This document shows, piece after piece, positions 32,959 through 42,056 of a stretch of 64,000 bases of DNA. Within the stretch, counting starts at the first letter, position 1. Each line of letters starts with the position of its first letter. The notes below the pieces were generated by a model. It searched no databases and was not told the origin of the DNA. It saw nothing but the letters and a program-made list of their open reading frames with translations. This DNA comes from an uncultured Lachnospiraceae bacterium. Lineage in GTDB: Bacteria; Bacillota; Clostridia; Lachnospirales; Lachnospiraceae. Both the position numbers and the translations under genes were made by a program. The stretch is taken from positions 1-64,000 of the forward strand of contig ONAD01000011.1 in assembly GCA_900315735.1 (NCBI GenBank), read 5' to 3'.

Positions 32959-33566
32959 TATTCAGCGCCTCCTTCCAATTCATTCTGGAAGTATGTAATG
33001 CAGGCATTTACACCATTGGTCATTGCTTTTGATGTAATGGTTGCACCGGAAATTGCTTCAATTTCATTATCAGCAGATGGTGCCTGTTTCACAACGGTAA
33101 AGCTGTCTACATTCTTATTCTTATACTGTTTGGAGAAATCTTCTGTCTTTGCCTTATCTCCAAGTCCAGGTGTCTCTGACATGCTGGTAATGGAATATCC
33201 GTTTACGGTTCCATCATTCTTTATGCCTACAGAAAATGTGATATTGCCCTGACTTCCGTCTTTGGCTGTTACGGTAATCACATAGCCTAATACATTGCCA
33301 TCTTTATCTAACGCTTCCTGCACGCCATTGATTTCATCACTGTAGCCATTCTGCTCTAACAGGCTGGCTGCATCTTCTGCATCAAAATCATAGGTGGAAA
33401 AAGAATCTGCATCTTCAAAGACTGCTTTGTATGCAGCCTGTGCAGTTGCCTCTTCTGCCTTTGCAATCGGATCCTTGGTAATCTCATATACCAGTCCGAG
33501 AATAAATCCGATTACTACGGTAAATACGGTTAAAATCAACGCGTCATGTACAATCTTCTTATTCAT
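32958..33566 (-). CDS. rnfG: Rnf complex subunit RnfG (covalent FMN)
   Basis: RnfG is anchored by one N-terminal helix and carries covalently bound FMN on the extracytoplasmic side. The 202 residues include the flavinylation motif SGATITS near residue 175, where ApbE attaches FMN to the Thr, and GYVITVTAKDG and MSETPGLGDKA, both typical of the FMN-binding domain. It overlaps rnfD by 8 bases and rnfE by 1. Confidence 0.96.
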   Translation of the reverse strand: MNKKIVHDALILTVFTVVIGFILGLVYEITKDPIAKAEEATAQAAYKAVFEDADSFSTYDFDAEDAASLLEQNGYSDEINGVQEALDKDGNVLGYVITVTAKDGSQGNITFSVGIKNDGTVNGYSITSMSETPGLGDKAKTEDFSKQYKNKNVDSFTVVKQAPSADNEIEAISGATITSKAMTNGVNACITYFQNELEGGAE

Positions 33567-34506
33567 GCTGCTTTGCCTCCTTTACCTGTCCAAAGGCCTT
33601 TGGAATTGTAATCTTTTCAATCATTGGAACCAAAAGGTTGCTTAAAATAATTGCAAAGGATACACCTTCTGCGTTTGCTCCAAAGATACGGAATAATCCG
33701 GTAAGAATACCTAAAAGAATTCCATATAAAATCTGTCCCTTCGGTGTAATCGGTGATGTTACATAGTCGGTTGCCATAAAGAATGCACCAAGCATTAATC
33801 CACCACCACAAAGCTCAGCAACGATATAGTCGATGTCAAAGCCATGTCCGCCGAATAAGCTGATAAATATTACAAATGTAATGATATAAGTTCCCGGAAT
33901 ACGAAGTGTAATGACTCCCATCAGGATTAAGAACATTGCACCGATTAAAATAGCAATAGCGGATGTCTCTCCGATAGTTCCGGCTGTCTTACCAATTAAC
34001 ATATTCATGGTATTAACAGCTCCAACGCCCTGTTCTCTGATCAGAGCCAGTGGAGTTGCTCCTGAATATCCATCTACGGTAAAGTTTGTCATGTCTGCGG
34101 CAAATGCAATCAGTAAGAAACATCTTGCACCCAGGGCCGGGTTCATGAAGTTCTGTCCCAGTCCGCCAAACATCATTTTAACAATGACAATTGCAAATAC
34201 ACTGCCGATTACAGCTTCCCACCACGGAAGGGATGCCGGCAGGTTTAATGCCAGTAATAGTCCGGTAACTACCGCACTTAAATCACTGACGGTATTCTTC
34301 TTATGTACAATCAGATTGAAAATCCACTCTGATGCAATACAGCTTGCAACAGATACCAAAATCAATACTGCTGCTTTATATCCAAAATTAACAATACCAT
34401 ATATACTTGTTGGAAGCAGAGCTATAATTACATAAAGCATGATTCTGCTTGTTGTATCTTTGGCTCGTACATGTGGTGATGATGATACATGATATAACTC
34501 ACTCAC
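33559..34506 (-). CDS. rnfD: Rnf complex subunit RnfD (covalent FMN)
   Basis: The 315-residue NqrB/RnfD-type membrane protein has about nine hydrophobic segments. The covalent FMN site is YSGATPLA near residue 172, and the family segments GGLGQNFMNPALGARCFL (near 118) and ATDYVTSPITPKGQILYG are present. It is predicted to take part in ion translocation. It follows rnfC by 21 bases. Confidence 0.96.
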   Translation of the reverse strand: MSELYHVSSSPHVRAKDTTSRIMLYVIIALLPTSIYGIVNFGYKAAVLILVSVASCIASEWIFNLIVHKKNTVSDLSAVVTGLLLALNLPASLPWWEAVIGSVFAIVIVKMMFGGLGQNFMNPALGARCFLLIAFAADMTNFTVDGYSGATPLALIREQGVGAVNTMNMLIGKTAGTIGETSAIAILIGAMFLILMGVITLRIPGTYIITFVIFISLFGGHGFDIDYIVAELCGGGLMLGAFFMATDYVTSPITPKGQILYGILLGILTGLFRIFGANAEGVSFAIILSNLLVPMIEKITIPKAFGQVKEAKQHE

Positions 34507-34527
34507 AATAATCCACCTCTTTCTTTG

Positions 34528-35856
34528 TTATTTATTTTTTCTCTTTTCATCAAGAACCTGCTTTTTCATGGTCTTAATAAGCTGTGCTAACGGACGTTTT
34601 GCCGGGCAGATAAAACTGCAGCTTCCACATTCCACGCACTCAAGACCATGCCATTTTTCAAATCCTGCCATGTCACCATGCTCTGAGAATTTAGACAGTC
34701 TGGATGGAACAATCTGCTCCGGACATGCTTCCACACAGCGGCCGCAGTTGATACATGCTGTTGCAACTGCATCTGCTTCTGCCACTTCGTCTTTGGTCAT
34801 GCAAAGAAGTGCAGATGTGGTCTTGGTTGTCGGCACATCTAATCCAAACATGGAAAATCCCATCATTGGTCCACCGGAAATGATTTTCTCCGGCTGCTCT
34901 TTAAATCCACCGGCAGCATCTAAAAGTTCCTGGAAACTGGTTCCGATTAAGAACTCAAAGTTACCCGGGTCTACAACTGCATCACCGGTAACTGTAAAGA
35001 TTCTGCTTGTAACAGGTTTTCCTTCTTTTACTGCATGGTATACGGCAACCATAGTTGCAACGTTATCTACGATACATCCTGCATCTGCCGGAAGCATCTT
35101 GGAATTAATTGCACGTTTGGTTACTGCATAAATAAGCTGACGCTCACCACCCTGTGGGTATTTCGTCATGAGAGGTGCGACCTCCATACGAGGTTCATCT
35201 TTCGTTAATTCTAATAATTTTGCAATACAATCCGGTTTATTATTCTCGACTGCAAATACACCCTTGGCATGTTCAAACATGCTGAGAATGATACGCATGC
35301 CTTCCACCAGTTCTTCCGTGTGGTCTAACATGATGCGGTAATCAGATGTCAGATACGGTTCACACTCTGCACAGTTGGCAATAATATAGTCGATTTTTTC
35401 CGGTTCCTTCGGAGATAATTTTACGTGAGTTGGGAATCCTGCTCCACCCATACCAACAACTCCGGCTTCTTTTATACGGTTAATAATCTCTTCTTTGGAA
35501 AGAGCACTGACATCTTCTACTGCCTGATACTCTACTTCCTTAAATTCACCATCGCTTTCAATTACAATGGAGTTCACCATATCACCTGTTGGAACTCTTC
35601 TTGGCTCAATTTTCTTAACAGTTCCGGATACGGACGCATGGATTGGCGCAGATACGAAGCCGCCTGCTTCTGCTATCTTCTGCCCCTTCAAAACGGTATC
35701 TCCTACCGCTACGATTGGTGTTGCCGGTGCTCCAATATGCTGCGATAACGGATATACCAGTTCACCTTTGGGTAATAATTCACGTATTGGCTTATCTTTG
35801 GATAATTCCTTTCCTTCGAAAGGATGGACGCCACCTTTAAATGTCATTAAACCCAT
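34528..35856 (-). CDS. rnfC: Rnf complex subunit RnfC (NADH side)
   Basis: RnfC carries flavin and two [4Fe-4S] clusters and exchanges electrons with NAD+/NADH. The 442 residues include the Gly-rich nucleotide loop GVVGMGGAGFPTHVKL near residue 130, a SLBB region, and two ferredoxin motifs (CINCGRCVEACPE near 368 and CVECGSCSFICPAKR near 407). I start it at ATG 35856 (GAGGGG upstream), not 32 codons earlier, because the upstream part overlaps the promoter. It is the first gene of rnfCDGEAB, which couples ferredoxin oxidation and NAD+ reduction to H+ or Na+ export. Confidence 0.96.
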   Translation of the reverse strand: MGLMTFKGGVHPFEGKELSKDKPIRELLPKGELVYPLSQHIGAPATPIVAVGDTVLKGQKIAEAGGFVSAPIHASVSGTVKKIEPRRVPTGDMVNSIVIESDGEFKEVEYQAVEDVSALSKEEIINRIKEAGVVGMGGAGFPTHVKLSPKEPEKIDYIIANCAECEPYLTSDYRIMLDHTEELVEGMRIILSMFEHAKGVFAVENNKPDCIAKLLELTKDEPRMEVAPLMTKYPQGGERQLIYAVTKRAINSKMLPADAGCIVDNVATMVAVYHAVKEGKPVTSRIFTVTGDAVVDPGNFEFLIGTSFQELLDAAGGFKEQPEKIISGGPMMGFSMFGLDVPTTKTTSALLCMTKDEVAEADAVATACINCGRCVEACPEQIVPSRLSKFSEHGDMAGFEKWHGLECVECGSCSFICPAKRPLAQLIKTMKKQVLDEKRKNK

Positions 35857-35886
35857 CTTATGTGCCCCTCTTTCTATGATAGTATT

Positions 35887-35904
35887 GCACTGCATATGCA
35901 ATGC
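35887..35904. promoter_or_regulatory. 18-bp near-perfect palindrome in the rnf leader
   Basis: GCACTGCATATGCAATGC pairs at eight of nine positions. It lies 17-34 bases downstream of a perfect minus-strand TATAAT (35921-35926), just after the expected transcription start. That position suits a repressor or a short leader element. It does not match the Rex consensus. Confidence 0.4.
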
Positions 35905-35920
35905 GTTTAACATAAAATGT

Positions 35921-35926
35921 ATTATA
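35921..35926 (-). promoter_or_regulatory. -10 element of the rnf operon
   Basis: The minus strand carries TATAAT 64 bases before the rnfC start. The region 17 bases upstream has no convincing TTGACA, so an activator or atypical -35 is possible. Confidence 0.45.
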
Positions 35927-36000
35927 ACACAAATTAGGATTTTTTGACACACTAAAAAGATTTTTTCTCAATATTTTTGTCGATTTTAAACAAGGAATGA

Positions 36001-36029
36001 TTACTTTTTTCCCATACATCGTGTATAAT
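36001..36029 (+). promoter_or_regulatory. Promoter of the YprB-like nuclease gene
   Basis: TTACTT, a 17-base spacer and a perfect TATAAT (36024-36029) lie 24 bases before the start codon. The -35 is weak. Confidence 0.45.
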
Positions 36030-36052
36030 AAAAAAATAACAGGAGGACAGAT

Positions 36053-37162
36053 ATGAAAACAATTGTACATGAAATTCCATATAGTCCGGCTTCGAATTTA
36101 GATGAAGAAATATTCACTGCTTCCTCTGTCTTTTTCGATATCGAAACTACCGGATTTTCCCCGGCTCATACCAGTCTTTATCTGATTGGATGTGCCTATC
36201 ACATAGAACAGATGCTTTATATCAAACAGTTTTTTGCCGAAACACCGGAAGAAGAAAAAGAAGTACTTGAGCAGTTTCTTTTGCTATTAGACGGTTTTGA
36301 TACAATTATCACTTTCAATGGAATCGGCTTTGATATTCCTTATCTGAAAGCAAAATGCAATACTTATGAATGTAACGAGCACTTTGCTGATTTTACTTAT
36401 GTGGATATTTTCAAATCCATTTCCCAGATAAAGCATATTCTCCAGCTGCCTAATTACAAGCAGAAAACCATCGAAGCTTTTCTTGGTATCGGCAGGGATG
36501 ACTTATATTCCGGTGGTGAATTGATTGAAATCTATCATTCTTATACCAAAGACCCCCGCCCGGATAAATTAGAAACACTTCTGCTCCACAATTACGAAGA
36601 CGTACTGGATATGCCTGCATTACTTCCCATCTTATCCTACGTTCATCTGTTTTGCGGGCAGTATTTATCCTGCAGTGCTTCTGTTTCTGATTATACGGAT
36701 TATAAACAGCAGGAAAAGAAGGAACTGATTCTTTCTATTGAACCGGAATTTCCATTCCCGAAGCATGTTTCCTGCCGTATGGGTTCTGTTTATTTCTATG
36801 CAAAAGATGAAAAATGCACCCTCTCCATTCGTTTAGAAGAGGATGCGCTGAAATATTTCTTTCCAAATTATAAAGATTATTATTATCTGCCGGCTGAGGA
36901 TACTGCCATGCACAAAAGTGTAGCATCATATGTCGATAAAGAACACCGCAAGCAGGCTACCGCCGCTACCTGCTATACCAGACATGAAGGCAGCTTTCTT
37001 CCCCAATATGAAGAGCTCATTACTCCTTCTTTTAAACATGACTATAAGGAGAAAATTTCTTACTTTGAACTTACGGAAAAATTTCTTTCATCACCGGAGC
37101 TTATTCAAAGTTATGTAAACCATTTGCTGGATGCCATAAAAAATAAGAAAATCAAAGGATAA
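36053..37162 (+). CDS. YprB-like ribonuclease H-fold exonuclease domain protein
   Basis: The 369-residue protein has an N-terminal DEDD-type exonuclease fold (RNase_H_2/YprB domain, about 20-190). The acidic motifs are FFDIETTGFS near residue 27, TFNGIGFDIPYL near 85, and NYEDVLDM near 180. The C-terminal half is an uncharacterised region rich in Tyr and Lys. The B. subtilis yprB gene lies beside the yprA helicase, but no helicase is next to it here. The substrate (DNA or RNA) is unknown. AGGAGG lies upstream of the ATG. It is monocistronic, between the divergent rnf operon and the convergent cheR. Confidence 0.82.
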   Translation: MKTIVHEIPYSPASNLDEEIFTASSVFFDIETTGFSPAHTSLYLIGCAYHIEQMLYIKQFFAETPEEEKEVLEQFLLLLDGFDTIITFNGIGFDIPYLKAKCNTYECNEHFADFTYVDIFKSISQIKHILQLPNYKQKTIEAFLGIGRDDLYSGGELIEIYHSYTKDPRPDKLETLLLHNYEDVLDMPALLPILSYVHLFCGQYLSCSASVSDYTDYKQQEKKELILSIEPEFPFPKHVSCRMGSVYFYAKDEKCTLSIRLEEDALKYFFPNYKDYYYLPAEDTAMHKSVASYVDKEHRKQATAATCYTRHEGSFLPQYEELITPSFKHDYKEKISYFELTEKFLSSPELIQSYVNHLLDAIKNKKIKG

Positions 37163-37175
37163 TGACTGAGCACTG

Positions 37176-37202
37176 CGAGAACCGGTTTTTGCAAAGTTCT
37201 CC
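37176..37202. repeat. CGAGAA-type intergenic hairpin, degenerate relative
   Basis: GAGAAC pairs with GTTCTC around a 12-base loop, and AACCGG with CCGGTT is an overlapping alternative stem. It lies just after the YprB-like gene. It shares only the stem ends with the copies at 20587 and 57069. Confidence 0.35.
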
Positions 37203-37254
37203 GGTTATCCCAAGTACCCGCCCTCATAGTTCAAAGTCCATATAGTTCATATCA

Positions 37255-37288
37255 AAAAACTCGTTCTTAAAATTAAGAACGAGTTTTT
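37255..37288. terminator. Bidirectional terminator between the YprB-like gene and cheR
   Basis: AAAAACTCGTTCTTA pairs perfectly with TAAGAACGAGTTTTT. T tracts occur on both strands, and the hairpin lies between two convergent genes, so it can end transcription from either side. Confidence 0.88.
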
Positions 37289-37307
37289 AATCTTATGACT
37301 ATTTTTA

Positions 37308-38081
37308 TTATTTCTGAAAGAAAAACGACTGATGCCGTTTCAGATTCAATTCACGATAATTCATAATCTGCTCTGTACTTCCGATAAATAACATTCCATC
37401 TTTTGCCATAGCATCATAGAACTTACGATAAATCTCATCCTTTGCTTCTTCTGTAAAATAGATAACTACATTTCTGCAGACAATCAGATGACAGCCGGTC
37501 GGATATGCATCCCGCAAAAGATTGTGTTCACGAAATTCCACATGCTTTTTGATTTCATCGGAAATCTTATAAGATTTTCCTACCTGCGTAAAATACTTAC
37601 GCTTCAAATCATCCGGCACAGACTCAATGCTCTTTTCATTATAAAGTCCAACTTTGGCTTTCTCAAGCACCTGTTTATCAATATCGGTTGCAATAATATG
37701 TATCTGGTTCAATGGAACATGCTTTGATAAAGCCATTACAAGGGAGTATGGCTCATCTCCGGTAGAACATGCTGCACTCCAGATTTTTAAATTGTTACCA
37801 AACTGTTTGATAAGTGCCGGAAAAACCTCCTCATCCAGGAATTTCCACTGTTCCGGATTCCGGTAGAATTCTGAAACATTAATAGTCAGGAAATTGATGA
37901 ACTGGTCAAACTTATCCTTATCATTATGAAGCAGGCGCACATAGTCGTCATAGGACTGCACCTTATTTTTTACTAAAAGGCTGTCAATCCTACGACGCAT
38001 CTGCTTCTCTTTATAAGCATTTAAATCAATCGTGGTCATTGCATATATATCTTTTTTAAACTTTTCGTAGCCTTCAAACAT
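37308..38081 (-). CDS. cheR: CheR chemotaxis protein methyltransferase
   Basis: CheR methylates glutamates in chemoreceptors using SAM and so sets receptor sensitivity. The 257 residues have the helical N-terminal domain and a Rossmann methyltransferase domain with IWSAACSTGDEPYSLVM near residue 99 (SAM-binding motif). FTINVSEFYRNP-like residues (FLTINVSEFYRNPEQW) are near 63 and HLIVCRNVVIYF near 202. GGGGG precedes the ATG by eight bases. It follows the S1-domain gene by 20 bases, an unusual partner. The MCP at 5978 is a likely target. Confidence 0.95.
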   Translation of the reverse strand: MFEGYEKFKKDIYAMTTIDLNAYKEKQMRRRIDSLLVKNKVQSYDDYVRLLHNDKDKFDQFINFLTINVSEFYRNPEQWKFLDEEVFPALIKQFGNNLKIWSAACSTGDEPYSLVMALSKHVPLNQIHIIATDIDKQVLEKAKVGLYNEKSIESVPDDLKRKYFTQVGKSYKISDEIKKHVEFREHNLLRDAYPTGCHLIVCRNVVIYFTEEAKDEIYRKFYDAMAKDGMLFIGSTEQIMNYRELNLKRHQSFFFQK

Positions 38082-38101
38082 ATATGCTACCCCCTACTTT
38101 A

Positions 38102-39208
38102 TTATTCTTCTGTAGGAACTTCTTCGCTATATACTTCTTCAGTATCAGCTTCCTCTTCTGGCAGAAGAGCTTTCATGCTTAAGCTGATTTTCTTATCTTC
38201 TTCGTTGAAGTCAACTACTTTAGCTTCTACTTCCTGACCTACTCTTAATACATCAGAAGGTTTCTCAACATGCTCTTTGGAAATCTGGGATACATGAAGT
38301 AATGCATCTACTCCAGGAGCTAATTCTACGAATGCACCAAAGTCTGTCATTCTTGCAACAACACCTGTTACAACATTACCAACTGCATATTTCTCTGCAG
38401 CATTGTTCCAAGGATTCTCATCCTCGAATTTCATGCTGAGTGCAATCTTATTCTCGTTGATATCTTTGATGAATACCTTAACAGTATCGCCAACTTTGAA
38501 TACTTTCTTAGGACTTTCCACACGTCCCCAGGACATTTCAGAAATATGTAACAGTCCATCTGCTCCACCAAGGTCGATGAATGCGCCGAAATCTGTTACG
38601 TTCTTTACGGTACCTTCTACAACATCACCAACATGGATTCTCTCCATGAGTTCTTTCTGTTTCTCAGCCTTCTCTGCTACTAAAAGCTGTTTTCTGTCAC
38701 CGATAATTCTTCTCTTTCTTGGGTTGAACTCAGTGATTACAAATGAAATTTCCTGTCCTTCATACTTAGATAAATCTTTCTCATAAGTATCTGATACAAG
38801 GCTTGCAGGAATAAATACTCTTGCTTCGTCAACTACAACACTTAATCCACCGGATAATACCTGTGTAACTTTTGCTGTAAGCACTTCCTGGTTGTTGAAT
38901 GCTTCCTCTAAACGTTTGCTTCCTTTTTCAGCAGCAAGACGTTTGTAAGTAAGAAGTACCTGTCCTTCTCCATCATTTACCTTTAAAACTTTGGCTTCCA
39001 TAGTGTCACCTACGGATACAACGGTGGTCAGGTCTACATTTGCTTCGTTGGTATATTCATTACGTGTAATAATTCCGTCTGACTTATATCCAATATTAAG
39101 GATGATCTCATCTGGCTTAACACCGATAACGACGCCTTCGACTACCTCTCCATTTCTTATTGTTTTAAAAGATTCTTCCAACATTTGTTCAAAACTCATT
39201 TCTGACAT
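38102..39208 (-). CDS. S1 RNA-binding domain protein (ribosomal protein S1 homologue)
   Basis: The 368-residue protein is made of four S1 (OB-fold) repeats at about 15-85, 100-165, 185-255 and 270-340, the last two showing GAFIDLGGADGLLHISEMSWGR and GAFVELAPGVDALLHVSQIS. Firmicutes proteins of this type are S1 homologues of uncertain ribosome association. In many Clostridia this domain is fused to IspH; here the genes are separate and overlap by 20 bases in different frames. GAGGAGG inside the end of ispH supports the start at 39208. An acidic Glu-rich tail closes the protein. Confidence 0.92.
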   Translation of the reverse strand: MSEMSFEQMLEESFKTIRNGEVVEGVVIGVKPDEIILNIGYKSDGIITRNEYTNEANVDLTTVVSVGDTMEAKVLKVNDGEGQVLLTYKRLAAEKGSKRLEEAFNNQEVLTAKVTQVLSGGLSVVVDEARVFIPASLVSDTYEKDLSKYEGQEISFVITEFNPRKRRIIGDRKQLLVAEKAEKQKELMERIHVGDVVEGTVKNVTDFGAFIDLGGADGLLHISEMSWGRVESPKKVFKVGDTVKVFIKDINENKIALSMKFEDENPWNNAAEKYAVGNVVTGVVARMTDFGAFVELAPGVDALLHVSQISKEHVEKPSDVLRVGQEVEAKVVDFNEEDKKISLSMKALLPEEEADTEEVYSEEVPTEE

Positions 39209-40067
39209 TATTTTGAACCTCCTCAATAATTTTATTTGGGGTAGATGCCCCTGCGGTAATACCTACGTTATCAATGGATCGAAGCACTGCCGGATCCAAA
39301 TCATCTATGGTTTGTATATAGTAAGTATTTGCACATTCATTTTTACATATTTCAAATAACTTCTGTGTGTTGGAACTGCTCTTCCCCCCAATCACAATCA
39401 TTGCTTCAACTTCTTTTGCCAAAGCCCTCGACTGGGTCTGCCGCTCTTCCGTTGCATTACAGATTGTATTTAAAACAATTATATCATAACCTTTTTTATT
39501 TATAATTTCAACTAATTCTTGAAATTTATTGTAGTTAAATGTCGTTTGTGATACGATACAAACCTTTTTTCCTTCTGGAACATGGAATTTTTCTGCCTCT
39601 TCCTTCGTTCCAATCACGGTAATTTCTGTTTCTTTTCCCCATCCGCGGATTCCTTCTACCTCCGGATGGCTGGCATTTCCGATAATCACAACATGATAAC
39701 CGGCTTCTCCATATTCCCGTACATGGCGGTGAATCTTCTTTACAAAAGGACAGGTAGCATCTACGATATGATAACCGGCTTCTTCTAACTGCTGATAGAT
39801 TTTCTCACCAACACCGTGGGAACGGATGACGATGGTTCCCTTTTCTGATTTTTCTATTTCAGAAATATCATGGATTACGGTTACACCCTTTGCTTCTAAA
39901 TCCTTTACCACTTCTTCATTATGAATAATCGGTCCGTAGGTATAAATTGGCTCTTTTGTTCCATCCTTTGTTTCATCTTTTGTTTCAAGCTGTGCATAGA
40001 CCATATCCACTGCCCGCTTTACGCCAAAGCAGAAGCCTGCACTTTTTGCAACTCTGACATTTTTCAT
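39189..40067 (-). CDS. ispH: 4-hydroxy-3-methylbut-2-enyl diphosphate reductase
   Basis: IspH makes IPP and DMAPP in the last step of the MEP isoprenoid pathway. The 292 residues show the three cluster-ligand Cys (SAGFCFGVKRA near 13, DATCPFVKKIH near 104, NTICNATEERQ near 200), plus HGVGEK, HPEVEG and SSSNTQKL. It begins one base after cmk and overlaps the S1 gene by 20 bases, so cmk-ispH-S1 form a tight translational unit. Confidence 0.97.
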   Translation of the reverse strand: MKNVRVAKSAGFCFGVKRAVDMVYAQLETKDETKDGTKEPIYTYGPIIHNEEVVKDLEAKGVTVIHDISEIEKSEKGTIVIRSHGVGEKIYQQLEEAGYHIVDATCPFVKKIHRHVREYGEAGYHVVIIGNASHPEVEGIRGWGKETEITVIGTKEEAEKFHVPEGKKVCIVSQTTFNYNKFQELVEIINKKGYDIIVLNTICNATEERQTQSRALAKEVEAMIVIGGKSSSNTQKLFEICKNECANTYYIQTIDDLDPAVLRSIDNVGITAGASTPNKIIEEVQNNVRNEF

Positions 40068-40068
40068 A

Positions 40069-40734
40069 TTAACATTTTTCCCTGTAAATATTTTTGATGG
40101 CTGCTACCACTTCTTCAATTCCCATATCAGAAGAATCTACGAGAATGGCGTCCTCTGCCTGCTTTAATGGAGAAATCTCCCGGTGCATATCCTGATAATC
40201 GCGGTCTGCAATATCCTTTTTAATCACTTCCAAGTCACAGGCAACACCTTTTTCCTGCAATTCCTGATATCTTCTTTCTGCTCTTGTCTCAACACTTGCA
40301 GTAAGATAAATCTTTACCTGAGCATTTGGCAGTACACAGGTTCCGATATCTCTTCCATCCATAATCACATCTTTATCTGATGCAAGCTTCTGCTGCAATT
40401 CTACCAGTTTTTTGCGGACATCCTTATAAACACTGGTGGCAGATGCCATTTTGCCAACTTCCTCTTTCCGGATTTCTTTGCTGACATTCTCTCCATTTAA
40501 AAGCACCTGCTGTTCGCCATTCTCATAGGCAATGGATACTTCCACTGTCTTGCAGGCATCTGAGATTGCTGCTTCATCCTCTTTGGCAATGCCATTTCTC
40601 ATAAAATACAATGCCATGCTCCGATACATGGCTCCTGTATCTACATATATAAAAGAAAGTTCCTTTGCAAGCTGTTTTGCTATGGTACTTTTTCCGGCTC
40701 CTGCCGGTCCGTCGATTGCTATATTAAAACTCAT
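40069..40734 (-). CDS. cmk: Cytidylate kinase
   Basis: Cmk phosphorylates CMP and dCMP. The 221 residues show the P-loop GPAGAGKSTIAKQLA at residue 8, DTGAMYR near 32, the CMP-binding insert, and VIMDGRDIGTCVLPNA near 124, followed by KIYLTAS. GGAGG precedes the ATG. It is in the rpiR - flavoprotein - cmk - ispH - S1 run, 86 bases after the flavoprotein gene. Confidence 0.96.
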   Translation of the reverse strand: MSFNIAIDGPAGAGKSTIAKQLAKELSFIYVDTGAMYRSMALYFMRNGIAKEDEAAISDACKTVEVSIAYENGEQQVLLNGENVSKEIRKEEVGKMASATSVYKDVRKKLVELQQKLASDKDVIMDGRDIGTCVLPNAQVKIYLTASVETRAERRYQELQEKGVACDLEVIKKDIADRDYQDMHREISPLKQAEDAILVDSSDMGIEEVVAAIKNIYREKC

Positions 40735-40820
40735 TTTTTATCCTCCGATTTTTTGTTTTCCAATTTTTCTACTACTTCTGCTGTTACTTTCCTGCCATTT
40801 TCTGCAATTCGTTATTTTCT

Positions 40821-42056
40821 TTATTCGTTTCCAATGCTGCTTCCTGCCAGATATCCGGTAGACCAGGCAATCTGCAGATTAAAGCCGCCGGTAAATGCAT
40901 CTAAATCCAGTACCTCTCCGGCAAAATAAAGATGCTTTACTAATTTCGATTCCATGGTTGACGGATTTACCTCTTTTACGGAAACACCACCCTTTGTAAT
41001 AATGGCTTCCGAAAAGCCTCGCAACCCGGTCAGCGTAACCGGAAACTTCTTCGTCAGTTCTACTAAGCGCTGCCGTTCCTCTTTGGTCACTTCATTGACG
41101 CGTTTTTCCGGTGGAATCTTGGCAAGCCGTAAAATAATCGGCAGGAATTTGGATGGATATAATTTTTCAATTCCATGAATCACCTGGCGGTTTTTGGCTT
41201 CCTCAAAATCTCTTAAAATTCTGTGGTCTAACTGTTCTTCTGAAAGTGCCGGTTTCCAGTCAATATATAATTGCAGCGGCTGTTTTCTTCCCGCATCATT
41301 TACCACACTGCTGGCACTTAACATCAGAGGGCCGCTTACGCCAAAATGGGTAAATAACATTTCTCCAAAAGCTTCATATAAAAGCTTTTTCCCCTGATAA
41401 ATGCTCGCCTTTACATTTTTTAAGGACAAACCCTGCAATTCTTTGACATATTCCTCTTCTGCGGTAAATGGCACAAGGGATGGGCTGCAGGTTTTGATGG
41501 TATGTCCACATGCTTCTGCAAAACGATAGCCATCTCCGGTAGATCCGGTAGACGCATAAGAACAGCCGCCTGTTGCGATAACCACCGCATCTGCCGGCAT
41601 TTTCTTACCTTCTGCGGTAACTACTCCATGGACACTTCCATCTGATACCATAAGCTTTTCCACGGTTGTGTGATACATGATTTTTACTTTATGCGCATCT
41701 AAGGAACGTTTTAAGGCTGCAATGACATCCGATGAATGGTCTGATACCGGAAATACACGGTTTCCCCGCTCCACCTTTACCGGGGTTCCATTCTGTTCAA
41801 AGAAATCCATAACCCGGAAATTATCATAAGAATAGATTGCACTGTATAAGAACTTGGCATTCCTTGGAATGTTCGAAAACAGTTCTTCCGTATCACATGC
41901 ATTGGTAAGGTTACATCTTCCTTTTCCGGTAATAAATAATTTTTTTCCGATTTTCTCATTGCGTTCTAACAATATGACCTGATGTCCCTGCTCTGCCGCC
42001 GCAATTGCTGCAAAACAGCCTGCCGGGCCACCACCGATTACAAGTACCTTACTCAT
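40821..42056 (-). CDS. HI0933 (BaiN-like) family NAD(P)/FAD-dependent oxidoreductase
   Basis: The 411-residue flavoprotein has the FAD Rossmann motif VIGGGPAGCFAAIAAAEQGH at the N-terminus, the family hallmark GKGRCNLTN near 47, VIATGGCSYASTGSTGDGY near 160, and the C-terminal GEVLDLDAFTGGFNLQIAWSTG. Relatives include BaiN, implicated in bile acid dehydroxylation, but most members have no known substrate. I use the ATG at 42056, with GGAG six bases upstream. It overlaps the rpiR stop by 8 bases. Confidence 0.88.
   Translation of the reverse strand: MSKVLVIGGGPAGCFAAIAAAEQGHQVILLERNEKIGKKLFITGKGRCNLTNACDTEELFSNIPRNAKFLYSAIYSYDNFRVMDFFEQNGTPVKVERGNRVFPVSDHSSDVIAALKRSLDAHKVKIMYHTTVEKLMVSDGSVHGVVTAEGKKMPADAVVIATGGCSYASTGSTGDGYRFAEACGHTIKTCSPSLVPFTAEEEYVKELQGLSLKNVKASIYQGKKLLYEAFGEMLFTHFGVSGPLMLSASSVVNDAGRKQPLQLYIDWKPALSEEQLDHRILRDFEEAKNRQVIHGIEKLYPSKFLPIILRLAKIPPEKRVNEVTKEERQRLVELTKKFPVTLTGLRGFSEAIITKGGVSVKEVNPSTMESKLVKHLYFAGEVLDLDAFTGGFNLQIAWSTGYLAGSSIGNE

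Noticed and set aside
33911-34435. 174-codon plus-strand frame opposite rnfD
   Set aside because: Antisense shadow of a well-supported gene; low-complexity and without a start signal.
34568-35131. 187-codon plus-strand frame opposite rnfC
   Set aside because: Antisense to the ferredoxin region of rnfC; no independent support.
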